Below are positions 26,237 through 34,968 of a stretch of 64,000 nt of DNA, in pieces; position 1 is the stretch's first letter; each line of letters opens with the position of its first letter. The position numbers were made by a program, and so were the translations under genes. This DNA is from Shimia sp039969785. Its GTDB lineage: Bacteria; Pseudomonadota; Alphaproteobacteria; Rhodobacterales; Rhodobacteraceae. Under the pieces are notes generated by a model that ran no database searches, was not told the DNA's origin, and worked only from the letters and a program-made list of their open reading frames with translations. The stretch lies in NCBI RefSeq assembly GCF_039969785.1, contig NZ_JBDVNC010000004.1, positions 186,001 through 250,000 of the forward strand, written 5' to 3'.

Positions 26237-26581
26237 TCAACCGTGCAACTCACGGCTGTCTGCCGGGGCCTCAGCGCGGTCCGTCATGCCATAGTCCCGG
26301 ATCACACGTGCCACACGCAAGCGATAATCCTCAAACACGCCCGCGCGCCCTTTGGCCTGTGCGCCCCGATGTTGTGTCAGCGCCCGCCAGCGCTCAACAG
26401 CCGCGTCATCCTTGAAAAAGGACAATGACAAAATCTTGTCCGGGTCGCTCAGACTTTGGAACCGCTCAACAGAGATGAAGCCCTCGACCTGCTCCAAAAC
26501 CGGTCGCAAGCCGGCGGCAATATCCAGATAATCCTGCTTTTTACCGGCCGCGGGGCGCACTTCAAAAATGACGGCAATCAC
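26237..26581 (-). CDS. Antibiotic biosynthesis monooxygenase (ABM) domain protein
   Basis: A 114-residue protein with the ABM fold: first strand MIAVIFEVRP, helix DYLDIAAGLRPVLEQ, the strand pair EGFISVERFQS / KILSLSFFKD and the typical helix DDAAVERWRALTQH. ABM proteins form dimeric barrels that oxidise or bind small ligands, haem or quinones without metal cofactors. It overlaps the upstream NIPSNAP gene by 4 bp and shares its promoter. Confidence 0.88.
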   Translation of the reverse strand: MIAVIFEVRPAAGKKQDYLDIAAGLRPVLEQVEGFISVERFQSLSDPDKILSLSFFKDDAAVERWRALTQHRGAQAKGRAGVFEDYRLRVARVIRDYGMTDRAEAPADSRELHG

Positions 26582-26901
26582 GTGGCTGCTCCGTGTGGCG
26601 TCGACGCCAGTTTCAGAAAGGTCCGCTCTTCGCGCAGAATGAATTTCTCGCGTTGCGCAAACGCGTAATTCTCTTGCCCTACAGGGTCCGCCGCCAACCG
26701 CGCACGATAGCTTTCATACGCGGCAAGGCTGGGGATATTGTAAATCCCATAAGCCAGCGTGCTCGACCCTTCATGAGGCGCATAATACCCGATCAGGTCC
26801 GCCCCGCTGCGCGGGATCGCCTGCCCCCAGTTTCGCGCATATTGTTCGAACGCCTGTTTCCGGGTTGGGTCGATCTGATATTGAATGACGCATGTCAGCA
26901 T
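26578..26901 (-). CDS. NIPSNAP family protein
   Basis: A 107-residue dimeric alpha-beta barrel protein with NIPSNAP features (YQIDPTRKQAFEQYARNWGQAIPRSGADLIGYYAPHEG and the YNIPSLAAYESYRARL helix). The biochemical role of bacterial NIPSNAP proteins is not settled; many neighbour ABM genes as here. It is the first gene of a two-gene unit divergent from an ArsR-type regulator. Confidence 0.88.
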   Translation of the reverse strand: MLTCVIQYQIDPTRKQAFEQYARNWGQAIPRSGADLIGYYAPHEGSSTLAYGIYNIPSLAAYESYRARLAADPVGQENYAFAQREKFILREERTFLKLASTPHGAAT

Positions 26902-26943
26902 TTCGGTCTCCTATTGTACCTGACATTTATCGCACATTGACGC

Positions 26944-26959
26944 GCCGAAATGCTTCGGC
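26944..26959. promoter_or_regulatory. Inverted repeat upstream of the ArsR-type regulator
   Basis: GCCGAA-ATGC-TTCGGC is a perfect 6-bp inverted repeat with a 4-base spacer, ending 12 bp before the regulator start codon in the 70-bp divergent region. It can act as an operator or fold as a leader hairpin next to the ribosome binding site. Confidence 0.45.
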
Positions 26960-26971
26960 CATGATCGAACT

Positions 26972-27655
26972 ATGAAAGACGGACCAGACATCGCCCGCGT
27001 TGCCGCCCTGATCGGGGACCCGGCCCGCGCCAACATCCTTGCAGCCCTCATGAGCGGCAAGGCGTTAACCGCATCTGAACTCGCCGGCGAAGCGGGTGTC
27101 AGCCTTCAGACCACGTCCTCTCATCTGGCTCGTTTGTCCGATGGCGGGCTGATTGCACCGCGCAAATCCGGGCGGCACAAGTATTTCACGCTGGCCGATG
27201 CACAGGTTGCCACGGTTCTGGAATCGCTGATGGGACTGGCGGCCAGCTCGGGACATCTGCGCACACGGACCGGCCCGCGCGATTTGAAACTGCGCAAAGC
27301 CCGGGTCTGCTACAACCATCTGGCCGGTGACATGGGCGTCGCAATGTACCAGTCGATGCTGGCCAACGGGTATCTTCTTGAGGCCGGCGATCAGCTTGAC
27401 CTGACCAAACGCGGCGCAGAATTTGTCACTGGATTGGGGATCGATCTGGATCGCCTGCCCAAATCGCGCACGCCTATGTGTCGTGCCTGCCTTGACTGGT
27501 CCGAACGGCAATCGCATCTGGCCGGACGGCTTGGGCGCGCCATGCTTGACGGTTTTATGCACAAAAGCTGGGTAGTCCGTGAACCCGACAGCCGGGTCTT
27601 GCGGTTCTCGCCAAGCGGGGAAACCGCGTTCAATTCCCTGTTCAGCCAGCCCTGA
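26972..27655 (+). CDS. ArsR-family winged-helix transcriptional regulator
   Basis: A 227-residue protein whose first 85 residues are a classic ArsR winged helix (IGDPARANILAALMSGKALTASELAGEAGVSLQTTSSHLARL, then RKSGRHKYFTLAD). The long C-terminal extension contains C-rich RTPMCRACLDWSERQSHLAG, typical of the larger ArsR-like regulators rather than simple metal sensors. It diverges from the NIPSNAP-ABM pair and probably represses it. Confidence 0.87.
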   Translation: MKDGPDIARVAALIGDPARANILAALMSGKALTASELAGEAGVSLQTTSSHLARLSDGGLIAPRKSGRHKYFTLADAQVATVLESLMGLAASSGHLRTRTGPRDLKLRKARVCYNHLAGDMGVAMYQSMLANGYLLEAGDQLDLTKRGAEFVTGLGIDLDRLPKSRTPMCRACLDWSERQSHLAGRLGRAMLDGFMHKSWVVREPDSRVLRFSPSGETAFNSLFSQP

Positions 27656-27809
27656 TTTCCCATTCGGAAACGATCTGGCCGACTGTTTCTCTGTTTCCGT
27701 GCCGCAAACGATCCGCGACAAATCCCCGATATTGTCCGCCCTTTGCCCTCATCCTGCCCGAATTGACCGCGATATCTGGTCCTCGAACAGGAATTCAGAG
27801 GTAGAACAC

Positions 27810-28715
27810 ATGGATCGCCTAACCGAAATGGAAGCTTTCGCCACCGTTGTGGACCAAGGGGGCTTTACAGATGCCGCCCGAAAGATGGGCATCTCAAAAT
27901 CTGCCGTCTCCAAACACGTCTCCAGCCTTGAAGCGCGTCTTGGCGCCCGGCTGCTCAATCGCACAACCCGCCGCGTCAGCCCGACCGAAATTGGTCTGGC
28001 CTATTACGACCGCGCCCGCCGCGTTTTGAATGACGCCGGAGAAGCCGACGCGCTTGTCACCTCTATGCAATCCGCGCCCTCGGGCCTGCTGCGTATTTCG
28101 GTGGCCACAGATTTCGGCGTCAATCATCTCAGCCCGGTTCTGGGTGAATTCCTCAATGAATTCCCGGATATCACCGTCAATATGGTGCTGAACAACCGCT
28201 ATGTCGAACTGATCTCCGAAGGCTTTGATATGGCCATCCGCATTGGGGAACTGGAAGACAGCACATTGCGGGCCCGCAAGCTGACCGACACCACCAAACG
28301 CATGATCGCCAGCCCGGAATATTTCGAACGTTACGGACGTCCCGAAAAAATTGACGATCTCAATGATCACAAGCTGTTGCATTATTCCAGCCAGTCCAAC
28401 GGTGCGGTCTGGAAACTGACCGCCCCATCCGGCGAAAAACGTCAGGTGCGCACTGCTGGCTGGCTCTCGGTGAATGATGGTCAATCCCTTCTGAACGCCG
28501 CCATCTCCGGTCTCGGCATCGCCTATCTGCCAAGCTTCCTTTATGCCGACGCGCTCGAACAAGGTCTGGTCGAAGACGCCATTCCCGAGCTTCCAACCGA
28601 AACGCAAGGCATCTACGCGGTTTACCCGCCGGGCCGCTTTACTCAGCCCAAAGTGCGCGCGTTTATTGACTTTCTCGTGCACGCCTTTGCCGACAAAGGC
28701 CCTGCCGACTGGTAA
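27810..28715 (+). CDS. LysR-family transcriptional regulator
   Basis: A 301-residue LysR protein: N-terminal winged helix (MEAFATVVDQGGFTDAARKMGISKSAVSKHVSSLEARLGARLLNRTTR) and a periplasmic-binding-like effector domain, of the CrgA/AaeR-type subgroup. The start at 27810 has AGAGG at a good distance; the longer open frame upstream overlaps the ArsR gene and is not used. No divergent target gene is present, so its regulon is elsewhere. A strong terminator follows. Confidence 0.93.
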   Translation: MDRLTEMEAFATVVDQGGFTDAARKMGISKSAVSKHVSSLEARLGARLLNRTTRRVSPTEIGLAYYDRARRVLNDAGEADALVTSMQSAPSGLLRISVATDFGVNHLSPVLGEFLNEFPDITVNMVLNNRYVELISEGFDMAIRIGELEDSTLRARKLTDTTKRMIASPEYFERYGRPEKIDDLNDHKLLHYSSQSNGAVWKLTAPSGEKRQVRTAGWLSVNDGQSLLNAAISGLGIAYLPSFLYADALEQGLVEDAIPELPTETQGIYAVYPPGRFTQPKVRAFIDFLVHAFADKGPADW

Positions 28716-28754
28716 GATTTTTCCCTGGCTATTCACATTGTGAATGCAAAACTC

Positions 28755-28789
28755 AACCCGGGCCAAATGGTCCGGGTTTTTTTCTTTTT
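28755..28789 (+). terminator. Rho-independent terminator after the LysR gene
   Basis: AACCCGGGCC-AAAT-GGTCCGGGTT forms a 10-bp stem with one internal G-T pair and a tetraloop, followed directly by a T-rich run (TTTTTCTTTTT). It lies 40 bp downstream of the LysR stop codon. Confidence 0.9.
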
Positions 28790-28867
28790 GTTCCGGAATT
28801 TTCCTCGGACTTGACCGATGGCCAGACGAGCTATGATACTTCTGACTTTCAAACAGACAGGATTACC

Positions 28868-29254
28868 ATGTCAGACCCCATGTCGCCCCCCATGACCTGC
28901 ACGCGCCTTTATTGCGACGACAATGGCGACAGTCATTTTCAGGACTTCGAGATCGATTTGAACTCTGTGCAATATGCACCGCCCGCACCTGCGCTGGATA
29001 TATCAGCCTCAATGCCTGCCAGTTCCGCTTTTTGGTTCAGGTTTCCAAAAGGATGGAGCGACGACGCGCATCCCTCACCGCGACGCCAGCTCTTTATCGT
29101 TCTGACCGGGCGCGTCGAAGGCTGGACCAGCCTGGGGGATCGCCGGGTTTTTGGCCCCGGAGACCGTCTGTTGATGGAAGATACATCCGGTCCCGGCCAC
29201 GGCGCGCGCCCAATCGACGGCGAAGCAACTGCCCTCGTTGTTGCGCTGGATTAA
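28868..29254 (+). CDS. Cupin-like small protein
   Basis: A 128-residue protein with the beta-barrel pattern of cupins (RRQLFIVLTGRVEGWTSLGDRRVFGPGDRLLMEDTSGPGHGARP). The usual HxH pair of the first cupin motif is not present, only the second motif His (GHGARP), so metal binding may be partial. The start at 28868 is preceded by AGGATTACC. Function unknown. Confidence 0.7.
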   Translation: MSDPMSPPMTCTRLYCDDNGDSHFQDFEIDLNSVQYAPPAPALDISASMPASSAFWFRFPKGWSDDAHPSPRRQLFIVLTGRVEGWTSLGDRRVFGPGDRLLMEDTSGPGHGARPIDGEATALVVALD

Positions 29255-29290
29255 GACGCCCTTCGCCACTTTTCCCGGGGTGCTCTCAGC

Positions 29291-30295
29291 CTACTCGGTG
29301 TTTAGCAAGACCGCTTCGACGCGTCGGTTGGCATTGCGTCCGTCCTCGGTCAGGTTGGACGCAATCGGTGATAAAAACCCAACCCCGCGCGCCTCCAGCT
29401 GTGCCTTGGCCACCTTGTACACATCAACCAGCCGCTGACGCACAGAAGTCGCGCGTTTGCGCGACAGCTCTGTATTTTGTGCCAATGAGCCTTTGCTGTC
29501 GGTGTGCCCCACCAGCGCAACCCGCCGGGTCGCGTCCGCATTCAGAAACGCAGCCAGGGACTCAAGCGACACAAACGGCCCTTCGCCCAGCCGGGATGAC
29601 CCGGTTTCAAACACAAGATCGGACAGAACTATGTGCCCTGTGCGTTCCAGCCACAGCGGAATATTGTCCGCCTCCACCACCGCCGGACGCAGTTTGGACG
29701 GATCCCCAACCTCATTTGGCTGGCCAATCCTGGGCGTGTCCTCAGGGTCAACGGGGTCAACCGGGCGCACGCCCGGCTCTGGCGTCAATGTCGCGCGCGC
29801 ATCAAGGTCCGGTGCCACTTCGATCACCTGCAACATGCCCGACCGCTCTGTGCGGCTGACCAAAACGGAAACCGCCTCTGGCCCATTTTCGCCATCGCGA
29901 TGCGCCGCAAGAAACAGAAAATCGGACAAGTCCACGAACATCTCAGGCGGCGGTAACACGTTGGTGTTGAACCGGAAATCAAAGCCGCCACACAGGTCCG
30001 CATCACAGGCGAACTCGATGTCGTACCCCGCGCTCAGAACCTGCGCGCTCAAATCCGCCATAAGCCCGGACGTACCGGTGAACCCTCCGACCAATCGCCA
30101 ACTGCGCTGACGCACCGACCCCGGCAACCGGTCGCTGGGCACCGTACCATTGGCAAATGGCCCGGTCGGAACGGCATAAAACCCCTCTTCCGTCAGGTAT
30201 TCGCCCAGCAACTGCGTACCACTTGGCAACGCTGGCTCAAATGCCAGCGCCATCCCGGGCCAAAACGCCAGCGTTATGGCAATCGCGTGTTTCAT
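29291..30295 (-). CDS. OmpA-family outer-membrane/peptidoglycan-binding protein
   Basis: A 334-residue exported protein: signal peptide at residues 1-18 (AFWPGMALA), a long N-terminal domain of unknown type with two Cys (CDADLCGG), a Pro/Asp-rich linker, and a C-terminal OmpA domain (LVGHTDSKGSLAQNTELSRKRATSVRQRL) that binds peptidoglycan. It overlaps the AhpD-like gene by 4 bp and is the last gene of a four-gene run (cinA-like, GNAT, AhpD-like, OmpA). Confidence 0.88.
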   Translation of the reverse strand: MKHAIAITLAFWPGMALAFEPALPSGTQLLGEYLTEEGFYAVPTGPFANGTVPSDRLPGSVRQRSWRLVGGFTGTSGLMADLSAQVLSAGYDIEFACDADLCGGFDFRFNTNVLPPPEMFVDLSDFLFLAAHRDGENGPEAVSVLVSRTERSGMLQVIEVAPDLDARATLTPEPGVRPVDPVDPEDTPRIGQPNEVGDPSKLRPAVVEADNIPLWLERTGHIVLSDLVFETGSSRLGEGPFVSLESLAAFLNADATRRVALVGHTDSKGSLAQNTELSRKRATSVRQRLVDVYKVAKAQLEARGVGFLSPIASNLTEDGRNANRRVEAVLLNTE

Positions 30296-30864
30296 CTGGC
30301 CTGTGCGTGATACTCGTCATTGGGTTGCATCCTGGTGGCCGAGGCAACACGGTTGGACATATTGTAAAACCCGGCGACATTGGCAATGTCCCAGATATCC
30401 TGATCGCTGAACCCAACGTCGCGCAACCCCTGCCGGTCGCTTTCGTCAATGGTACAAGACGCCATGGTCATCTTTTCGCTGAAAGCCAGCATCGCGGTCT
30501 GGCGCGCGTCCAGTTCCGCGACCCGCCAGTTCATCACCATCATCTCACCCAGCTTAGGATCACCCGACAACTGACGCACCGCCGCGCCATGTGCGACCAG
30601 ACAATAAAAGCACTTGTTGATGGCGCTGACGACAACTGCGATCATCTCACGTTCCAGCTTGCTCAACCCGTTGGGCGCAAGCATCAGATCGTTATAAAGC
30701 GCCGTGAACGCGTTCAGCTTGGCCTCGTCAATCGCATAGGCCTTCAGCACATTGGGCACCATGCCCAGCTTTTCCACGCAAATATCGAAATAGCGCTGCG
30801 TGTCTTCCGGCAAAGGATCCATCATTGGAATATCCAACGCGGTGGGTTTAGCGGTCTTGGACAT
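30292..30864 (-). CDS. Peroxidase-related (AhpD-like, carboxymuconolactone decarboxylase fold) protein
   Basis: A 190-residue helical protein with the AhpD-type active site: E-x-E before KCFYCLVAHGAAV, where the CxxC cysteines and the histidine three residues on form the redox centre. It belongs to the uncharacterised peroxidase-related enzyme group. A role in peroxide or disulfide reduction in the cytoplasm is likely. It lies 10 bp downstream of the acetyltransferase gene and overlaps the OmpA gene. Confidence 0.9.
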   Translation of the reverse strand: MSKTAKPTALDIPMMDPLPEDTQRYFDICVEKLGMVPNVLKAYAIDEAKLNAFTALYNDLMLAPNGLSKLEREMIAVVVSAINKCFYCLVAHGAAVRQLSGDPKLGEMMVMNWRVAELDARQTAMLAFSEKMTMASCTIDESDRQGLRDVGFSDQDIWDIANVAGFYNMSNRVASATRMQPNDEYHAQAR

Positions 30865-30874
30865 GGGGTCTCCC

Positions 30875-31606
30875 TTATGCCGTTATCTTGTGCCTGTAGT
30901 GGTACTTTCCCACAACCGTCATCCCGAGGGAAGAATAGAGCCGGTTTGCGCCGGTATTGGCTGTGGTGCAGATCACCGCCACGGTATGTCCGCCATTTTC
31001 CAGAACCCAAAACGCGGCGCGTTGCATCAGCCAGCGCGCAACACCCTGTCGGCGTTGATGCGGCAGAATTTCCAACGCGTGCACCATTCCGACGCCATCA
31101 TGCATCGCCAGAAATGATGTGCCCGCCGGTTGGTCCCGCCAGCGCGACACAAAGCCCGTCTTTGGGCCTGCCGCCCGATGCATCACATCAATGCGCTCAG
31201 GCCCGATACCGCCACTGGCCCACATTTCTTCCATGATTTTAAGCGGATCCCACGCAGGAATGGCGGCCGTGCGAGGTGGACGCTCGGTGGCAATGTCGCG
31301 CGCATCTGCGGCGTACATGGTCACAGGATCGATAATTTCGTACCCCAAGGACTCCAACAGCGCATCAAAGGCGTCGTCTCCCTCGCGGATCTGAAACAAC
31401 GGACCTTGCCCCAGCGTCGCCATCGCCACCTCAGCTGCCACAACATCCTCAGCATTTGCCACGCCTTCGACGGTCGCCGCTGACACGCGTTTGCCGCCGC
31501 CTCGCCCATCACGCACGATAAACGGCCCGCAACGCGTCGTGGCAAAGGGCGGCCAGGTCGCCTCGACAATCTCATACATCTTTGCGGCATCCGGCAAACC
31601 CGTCAT
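30875..31606 (-). CDS. GNAT-family N-acetyltransferase
   Basis: A 243-residue protein. The C-terminal third carries the acetyl-CoA binding motif of GNAT enzymes (VHALEILPHQRRQGVARWLMQRAAFW, then NTGANRLYSSLGM). The N-terminal part is an extra domain without a clear match. The substrate is unknown. Its ATG overlaps the cinA-like stop codon by 4 bp. Confidence 0.87.
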   Translation of the reverse strand: MTGLPDAAKMYEIVEATWPPFATTRCGPFIVRDGRGGGKRVSAATVEGVANAEDVVAAEVAMATLGQGPLFQIREGDDAFDALLESLGYEIIDPVTMYAADARDIATERPPRTAAIPAWDPLKIMEEMWASGGIGPERIDVMHRAAGPKTGFVSRWRDQPAGTSFLAMHDGVGMVHALEILPHQRRQGVARWLMQRAAFWVLENGGHTVAVICTTANTGANRLYSSLGMTVVGKYHYRHKITA

Positions 31607-32322
31607 GCAAATAACTCCGCTAGACGTGTGATGGCCGCATCCACTCGCGCCCCATCCCGGCCACGGATCACAATATTCGCGCCGTAAACTCCGTCTTGCT
31701 GAAACGGATACGACCCCATCGACAGGTCATCAAAATCCTGCGCCAACTGCCCGAGTGGCCCCGCGATATCGCCTTCTCCCACCATCAGGCGCAAAGTTTG
31801 CGACAACAATGGCGCGCCGCCCGTCAGGGTTGGCAACACACTGGCCACCATCGCCTGAAACACAGACGGCACCCCGGCCATGACATGCACGTTTTCGATG
31901 GTAAATCCCGGCGCCACCGACACTGGATTGTCAATCAACACTGCCCCTTCCGGGATGCGCGCCATACGCAGCCGCGCCGCGTTCATCTCGCGCCCTGTGG
32001 CGTCATAATGCGCCTGCAACAACGCCCGCGCGTCCGCGCGCACATCAATCGCACGCTCAAACGCCGCGGCCATGCAATCGGCGGTAATGTCATCATGCGT
32101 CGGCCCAATGCCCCCGGACGTGAACACGCTGTCATAGGTGCTGGCCAGGGCGCGCACCGCCGCCACAATCACGTCAGGTGCGTCCCCCACAACCCGCACT
32201 TCGCACAGATCGATCCCCTGTTTGGTCAGTTCACTGGCAAGGTAATGCATATTCGCATCCCGGGTCCGCCCCGAGAGGATTTCATCCCCGATCACCAGCA
32301 TGGCTGCTGTTGGATTGGTCAT
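31603..32322 (-). CDS. CinA N-terminal-like (MoCF/molybdopterin-binding domain) protein
   Basis: A 239-residue protein of the COG1058 type, with the MoaB/MogA-like motifs IGDEILSGRTRDAN and FTSGGIGPTHDD. It has only the N-terminal COG1058 domain of CinA; the C-terminal nicotinamide-nucleotide amidase domain is absent, as is common in alphaproteobacteria. COG1058 proteins can act as ADP-ribose pyrophosphatases in NAD recycling. The start at 32322 is preceded by AGGAGA. It diverges from sfsA. Confidence 0.88.
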   Translation of the reverse strand: MTNPTAAMLVIGDEILSGRTRDANMHYLASELTKQGIDLCEVRVVGDAPDVIVAAVRALASTYDSVFTSGGIGPTHDDITADCMAAAFERAIDVRADARALLQAHYDATGREMNAARLRMARIPEGAVLIDNPVSVAPGFTIENVHVMAGVPSVFQAMVASVLPTLTGGAPLLSQTLRLMVGEGDIAGPLGQLAQDFDDLSMGSYPFQQDGVYGANIVIRGRDGARVDAAITRLAELFA

Positions 32323-32371
32323 AGCGCAGGTCTCCTTGTCAGAGCGTCTAAGCAGGTATAGGGCTGGGCGC

Positions 32372-33079
32372 ATGCGCTTTCAAACCCCTCTTTTACCCGC
32401 CGTGCTCATCCGCCGCTATAAACGTTTTCTTGCCGATGCAACACTGCCCGACGGCACCGAAGTCACCGCGCATTGTGCCAATCCGGGATCAATGATGGGA
32501 CTGGCCACCCCCGGCAGCCGCATCTGGCTGGAACCTAACGATGATCCTAAAAAACAGCTGAAATTCGGCTGGCGGCTGGTCGAACATGAAAACGGCCATT
32601 TCACCGGCGTGGACACCTCCGTGCCAAACCGCGCCCTCAAAGCCGCGCTTCTGGCGCAGCAAGTGCCCGGCCTGAGCATATATCCAACCGTGCAAAGCGA
32701 AGTGAAATACGGCGAAAACAGCCGCATTGATTTCCTGCTCAGCGGCGACGGGTTGCCCGATCTTTATGTCGAGGTTAAATCCGTGACCCTGTCGCGCACG
32801 CCCGGCCTTGCCGAATTCCCCGACAGCGTCACCGCGCGCGGCACCAAACACCTGAACGAACTGCAACAGATGGTCGCCAACGGCCACCGCGCCATGATGT
32901 TTTACCTTGTGCAACGCACCGACGCCGCACAGGTCACGCTGGCCGCCGACATCGACCCGACCTACGCCGCCGCATTTAAATCCGCGCGCGCCGCCGGGGT
33001 CGGGGTTCTGGCACATGCCTGCCATATCTCACCTGACGCCATCACGCTGGGCCCACCCCTGCCATTCATCGATCCCTAG
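32372..33079 (+). CDS. sfsA: DNA/RNA nuclease SfsA family protein
   Basis: A 235-residue protein with SfsA features throughout: RYKRFLADATL, VTAHCANPGSMMGL, RIDFLL, YVEVKSVTL and the FPDSVTARGTKHLNEL block that holds the nuclease-like catalytic residues. First named as a regulator of sugar fermentation, it is now regarded as a nuclease-fold nucleic-acid-binding protein. The start at 32372 matches the family N-terminus. A dispersed repeat element follows its stop. Confidence 0.93.
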   Translation: MRFQTPLLPAVLIRRYKRFLADATLPDGTEVTAHCANPGSMMGLATPGSRIWLEPNDDPKKQLKFGWRLVEHENGHFTGVDTSVPNRALKAALLAQQVPGLSIYPTVQSEVKYGENSRIDFLLSGDGLPDLYVEVKSVTLSRTPGLAEFPDSVTARGTKHLNELQQMVANGHRAMMFYLVQRTDAAQVTLAADIDPTYAAAFKSARAAGVGVLAHACHISPDAITLGPPLPFIDP

Positions 33080-33090
33080 GCCCCGCGCCT

Positions 33091-33154
33091 CCCCTTCATT
33101 TTGCCAGAAATACTCCGGGGGAGCCGCCGCTTGCGGCGGTGGGGGCAGCGCCCC
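33091..33154 (+). repeat. Dispersed palindromic element, copy B
   Basis: The core TTCATTTTGCCAGAAATACT starts at 33095, with one A-to-G change from the other copies. It is followed by CCGGGGG, a CCGCCGC-TT-GCGGCGG hairpin (33124-33139) and the GGGGCAGCGCCCC stem-loop (33142-33154). It lies between sfsA and map, both on the plus strand. Confidence 0.85.
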
Positions 33155-33246
33155 ACAACAACACAATCCTAAATGTTGTCCCTCTGGTTCTTTCTCAATA
33201 AAACCCCTAAGTAACACTCAAACATCGGCCTGATGGAGCAGACCCA

Positions 33247-34053
33247 ATGATCGGCAAACCCCGCCAAACCCGTGATGGCATCCGCATCTATGATGCGTCA
33301 GATTTCGCTGGCATGCACAAAGCCGGTGCTTTGGCGGCGCGTATTCTTGACGAGGTGATCCCACTGGTCGTCCCCGGCCAGACCACCGGAGAGATTGACC
33401 GCGTGATCGAAGCCAAAGTTGACGAAGCGGGCGCAAAATCCGCCACAATCGGCTATCGCGGCTACAAACATGCCTCCTGTATCAGCGTCAATCACGTGGT
33501 CTGCCACGGCATTCCCGGCGACAAGAAACTCAAAGACGGCGATATTCTGAACATCGACGTCACCGTGATCGTGGATGGCTGGTATGGTGACACCAGCCGC
33601 ATGTATGTCGCGGGCAAACTGAACCGCCGCGCCGAACGCCTTATCCAGATCACACATGAATCCCTGATGAAGGGCATCGAAGCCGTGAAACCCGGCAACA
33701 CATTTGGCGACATCGGCCACGCCATCCAGACATTTGCCGAAGGCCAACGCATGTCGGTGGTGCGCGATTTCTGCGGGCATGGGCTGGGCCGGGTGTTCCA
33801 CTCTCCGCCCAACGTGCTGCATTACGGGCGCGCGGGCACCGGCGCCGTCCTCGAAGAAGGCATGTTCTTCACCATCGAGCCGATGATCAATCTGGGCCGC
33901 CCGGAAACCAAGGTCCTGTCGGATGACTGGACGGCCGTGACCCGCGACAAATCCTTGTCCGCGCAATTCGAACACTCTGTAGGCGTGACCGCAAACGGGT
34001 GTGAAATTTTCACCCTGTCACCTGCCGACAAATTCCATCCGACCTACGGCTAG
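33247..34053 (+). CDS. map: Type I methionine aminopeptidase
   Basis: A 268-residue pita-bread enzyme with the expected metal ligands in order: the aspartates of LNIDVTVIVDGWYGDTSRMY, the histidine of FCGHGLGRVFHSPPNV, and the glutamates of FTIEPMINLG and SAQFEHSVGVT. It removes the N-terminal methionine of nascent proteins. It is a single gene, with a strong terminator after it. Confidence 0.97.
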   Translation: MIGKPRQTRDGIRIYDASDFAGMHKAGALAARILDEVIPLVVPGQTTGEIDRVIEAKVDEAGAKSATIGYRGYKHASCISVNHVVCHGIPGDKKLKDGDILNIDVTVIVDGWYGDTSRMYVAGKLNRRAERLIQITHESLMKGIEAVKPGNTFGDIGHAIQTFAEGQRMSVVRDFCGHGLGRVFHSPPNVLHYGRAGTGAVLEEGMFFTIEPMINLGRPETKVLSDDWTAVTRDKSLSAQFEHSVGVTANGCEIFTLSPADKFHPTYG

Positions 34054-34075
34054 GCGGCATACGCCCCGGCAAATT

Positions 34076-34108
34076 CCGGCGCGGCCCGCGTGGCCCCGCC
34101 GGTTTTTT
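34076..34108 (+). terminator. Rho-independent terminator after map
   Basis: CCGGCGCGGCC (34076-34086) pairs with GGCCCCGCCGG (34092-34102) with a single C-C mismatch around a five-base loop, and six T follow. The T run ends on the first base of the stop codon of the convergent DUF2189 gene. Confidence 0.92.
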
Positions 34109-34968
34109 CAGTCATAACTGACGGCCAGTCTGTACATGTGCCACGTCGCGTGCCCCAGCACCGGCAGCACAATCACCAGACCGATCAAAAACGGGATCGA
34201 CCCGACCACCAGCATTGCGGCCACGACAAATCCCCATCCGGCCACAACCGCAGGGTTTTTGACAGCCACGCGCAGCGACGTGGCCACTGCAACCGGCAGC
34301 CCGACAGGCCGGTCCACCAACATCGGAAAGCTGACCATCGACGTCACCAGCACCACAGCGGCAAACACAAAGCCCACGCCACACCCGATCCACAACAGCG
34401 CCCATCCGGCCGAGGTTGTGACAACGTCGCGCAGCAACCCGGTCAGCGTTTTGGGCAAGTCCGGCCCCATCGTTGCGCCATAGATTTCGAGTGCGACCAC
34501 CATCCAGACCACGTACAAGACCAGCAAATACAAGCCCAACACCATGATCGGGCCAAATACCCGCGTCCTCAGCGAAACCAGCGCTGACGCCCAACTGACC
34601 TCAGCGCCCTCTTCCTGCTGGCGGCTCATTTCATACAGCCCCACCGCCGCCATTGGCCCCAACAGCGCAAATCCCGCCGCCATGGGGAACACCAACGGGA
34701 TCATCGCGCTGTTGAACGCCATCAATGTCAGCACCAATCCGATCAGCGGATAAATCATCACCAACACCATCACATCACTGCGACTGCGCCCCATATCGGC
34801 CAGCCCCAGTTTTATTGCCTTGGCAATATCGCTCATATGCAGACTGTGTACCCGGGGCGACACGCGCGCATCGCTCGCCAGCCCTTCCGCAACATCACCG
34901 GCAGCATGCCCGGCGCCACTCAGCGCCCTAGCGCCCCAGCTTAGCGGATTTCCAATTGTCTCAACCAT
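34108..34968 (-). CDS. DUF2189 family integral membrane protein
   Basis: A 286-residue protein with about six long hydrophobic helices from residue 50 onward and the family features GLADMGRSRSDVMVLVMIYPLIGL and YEMSRQQEEG. The function is unknown. It stands alone, convergent with map. Confidence 0.87.
   Translation of the reverse strand: MVETIGNPLSWGARALSGAGHAAGDVAEGLASDARVSPRVHSLHMSDIAKAIKLGLADMGRSRSDVMVLVMIYPLIGLVLTLMAFNSAMIPLVFPMAAGFALLGPMAAVGLYEMSRQQEEGAEVSWASALVSLRTRVFGPIMVLGLYLLVLYVVWMVVALEIYGATMGPDLPKTLTGLLRDVVTTSAGWALLWIGCGVGFVFAAVVLVTSMVSFPMLVDRPVGLPVAVATSLRVAVKNPAVVAGWGFVVAAMLVVGSIPFLIGLVIVLPVLGHATWHMYRLAVSYD

Noticed and set aside
30157..31236. Plus-strand open frame of 359 codons across the AhpD-like and GNAT genes
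   Set aside because: Overlaps three well-supported minus-strand genes and has no family resemblance.
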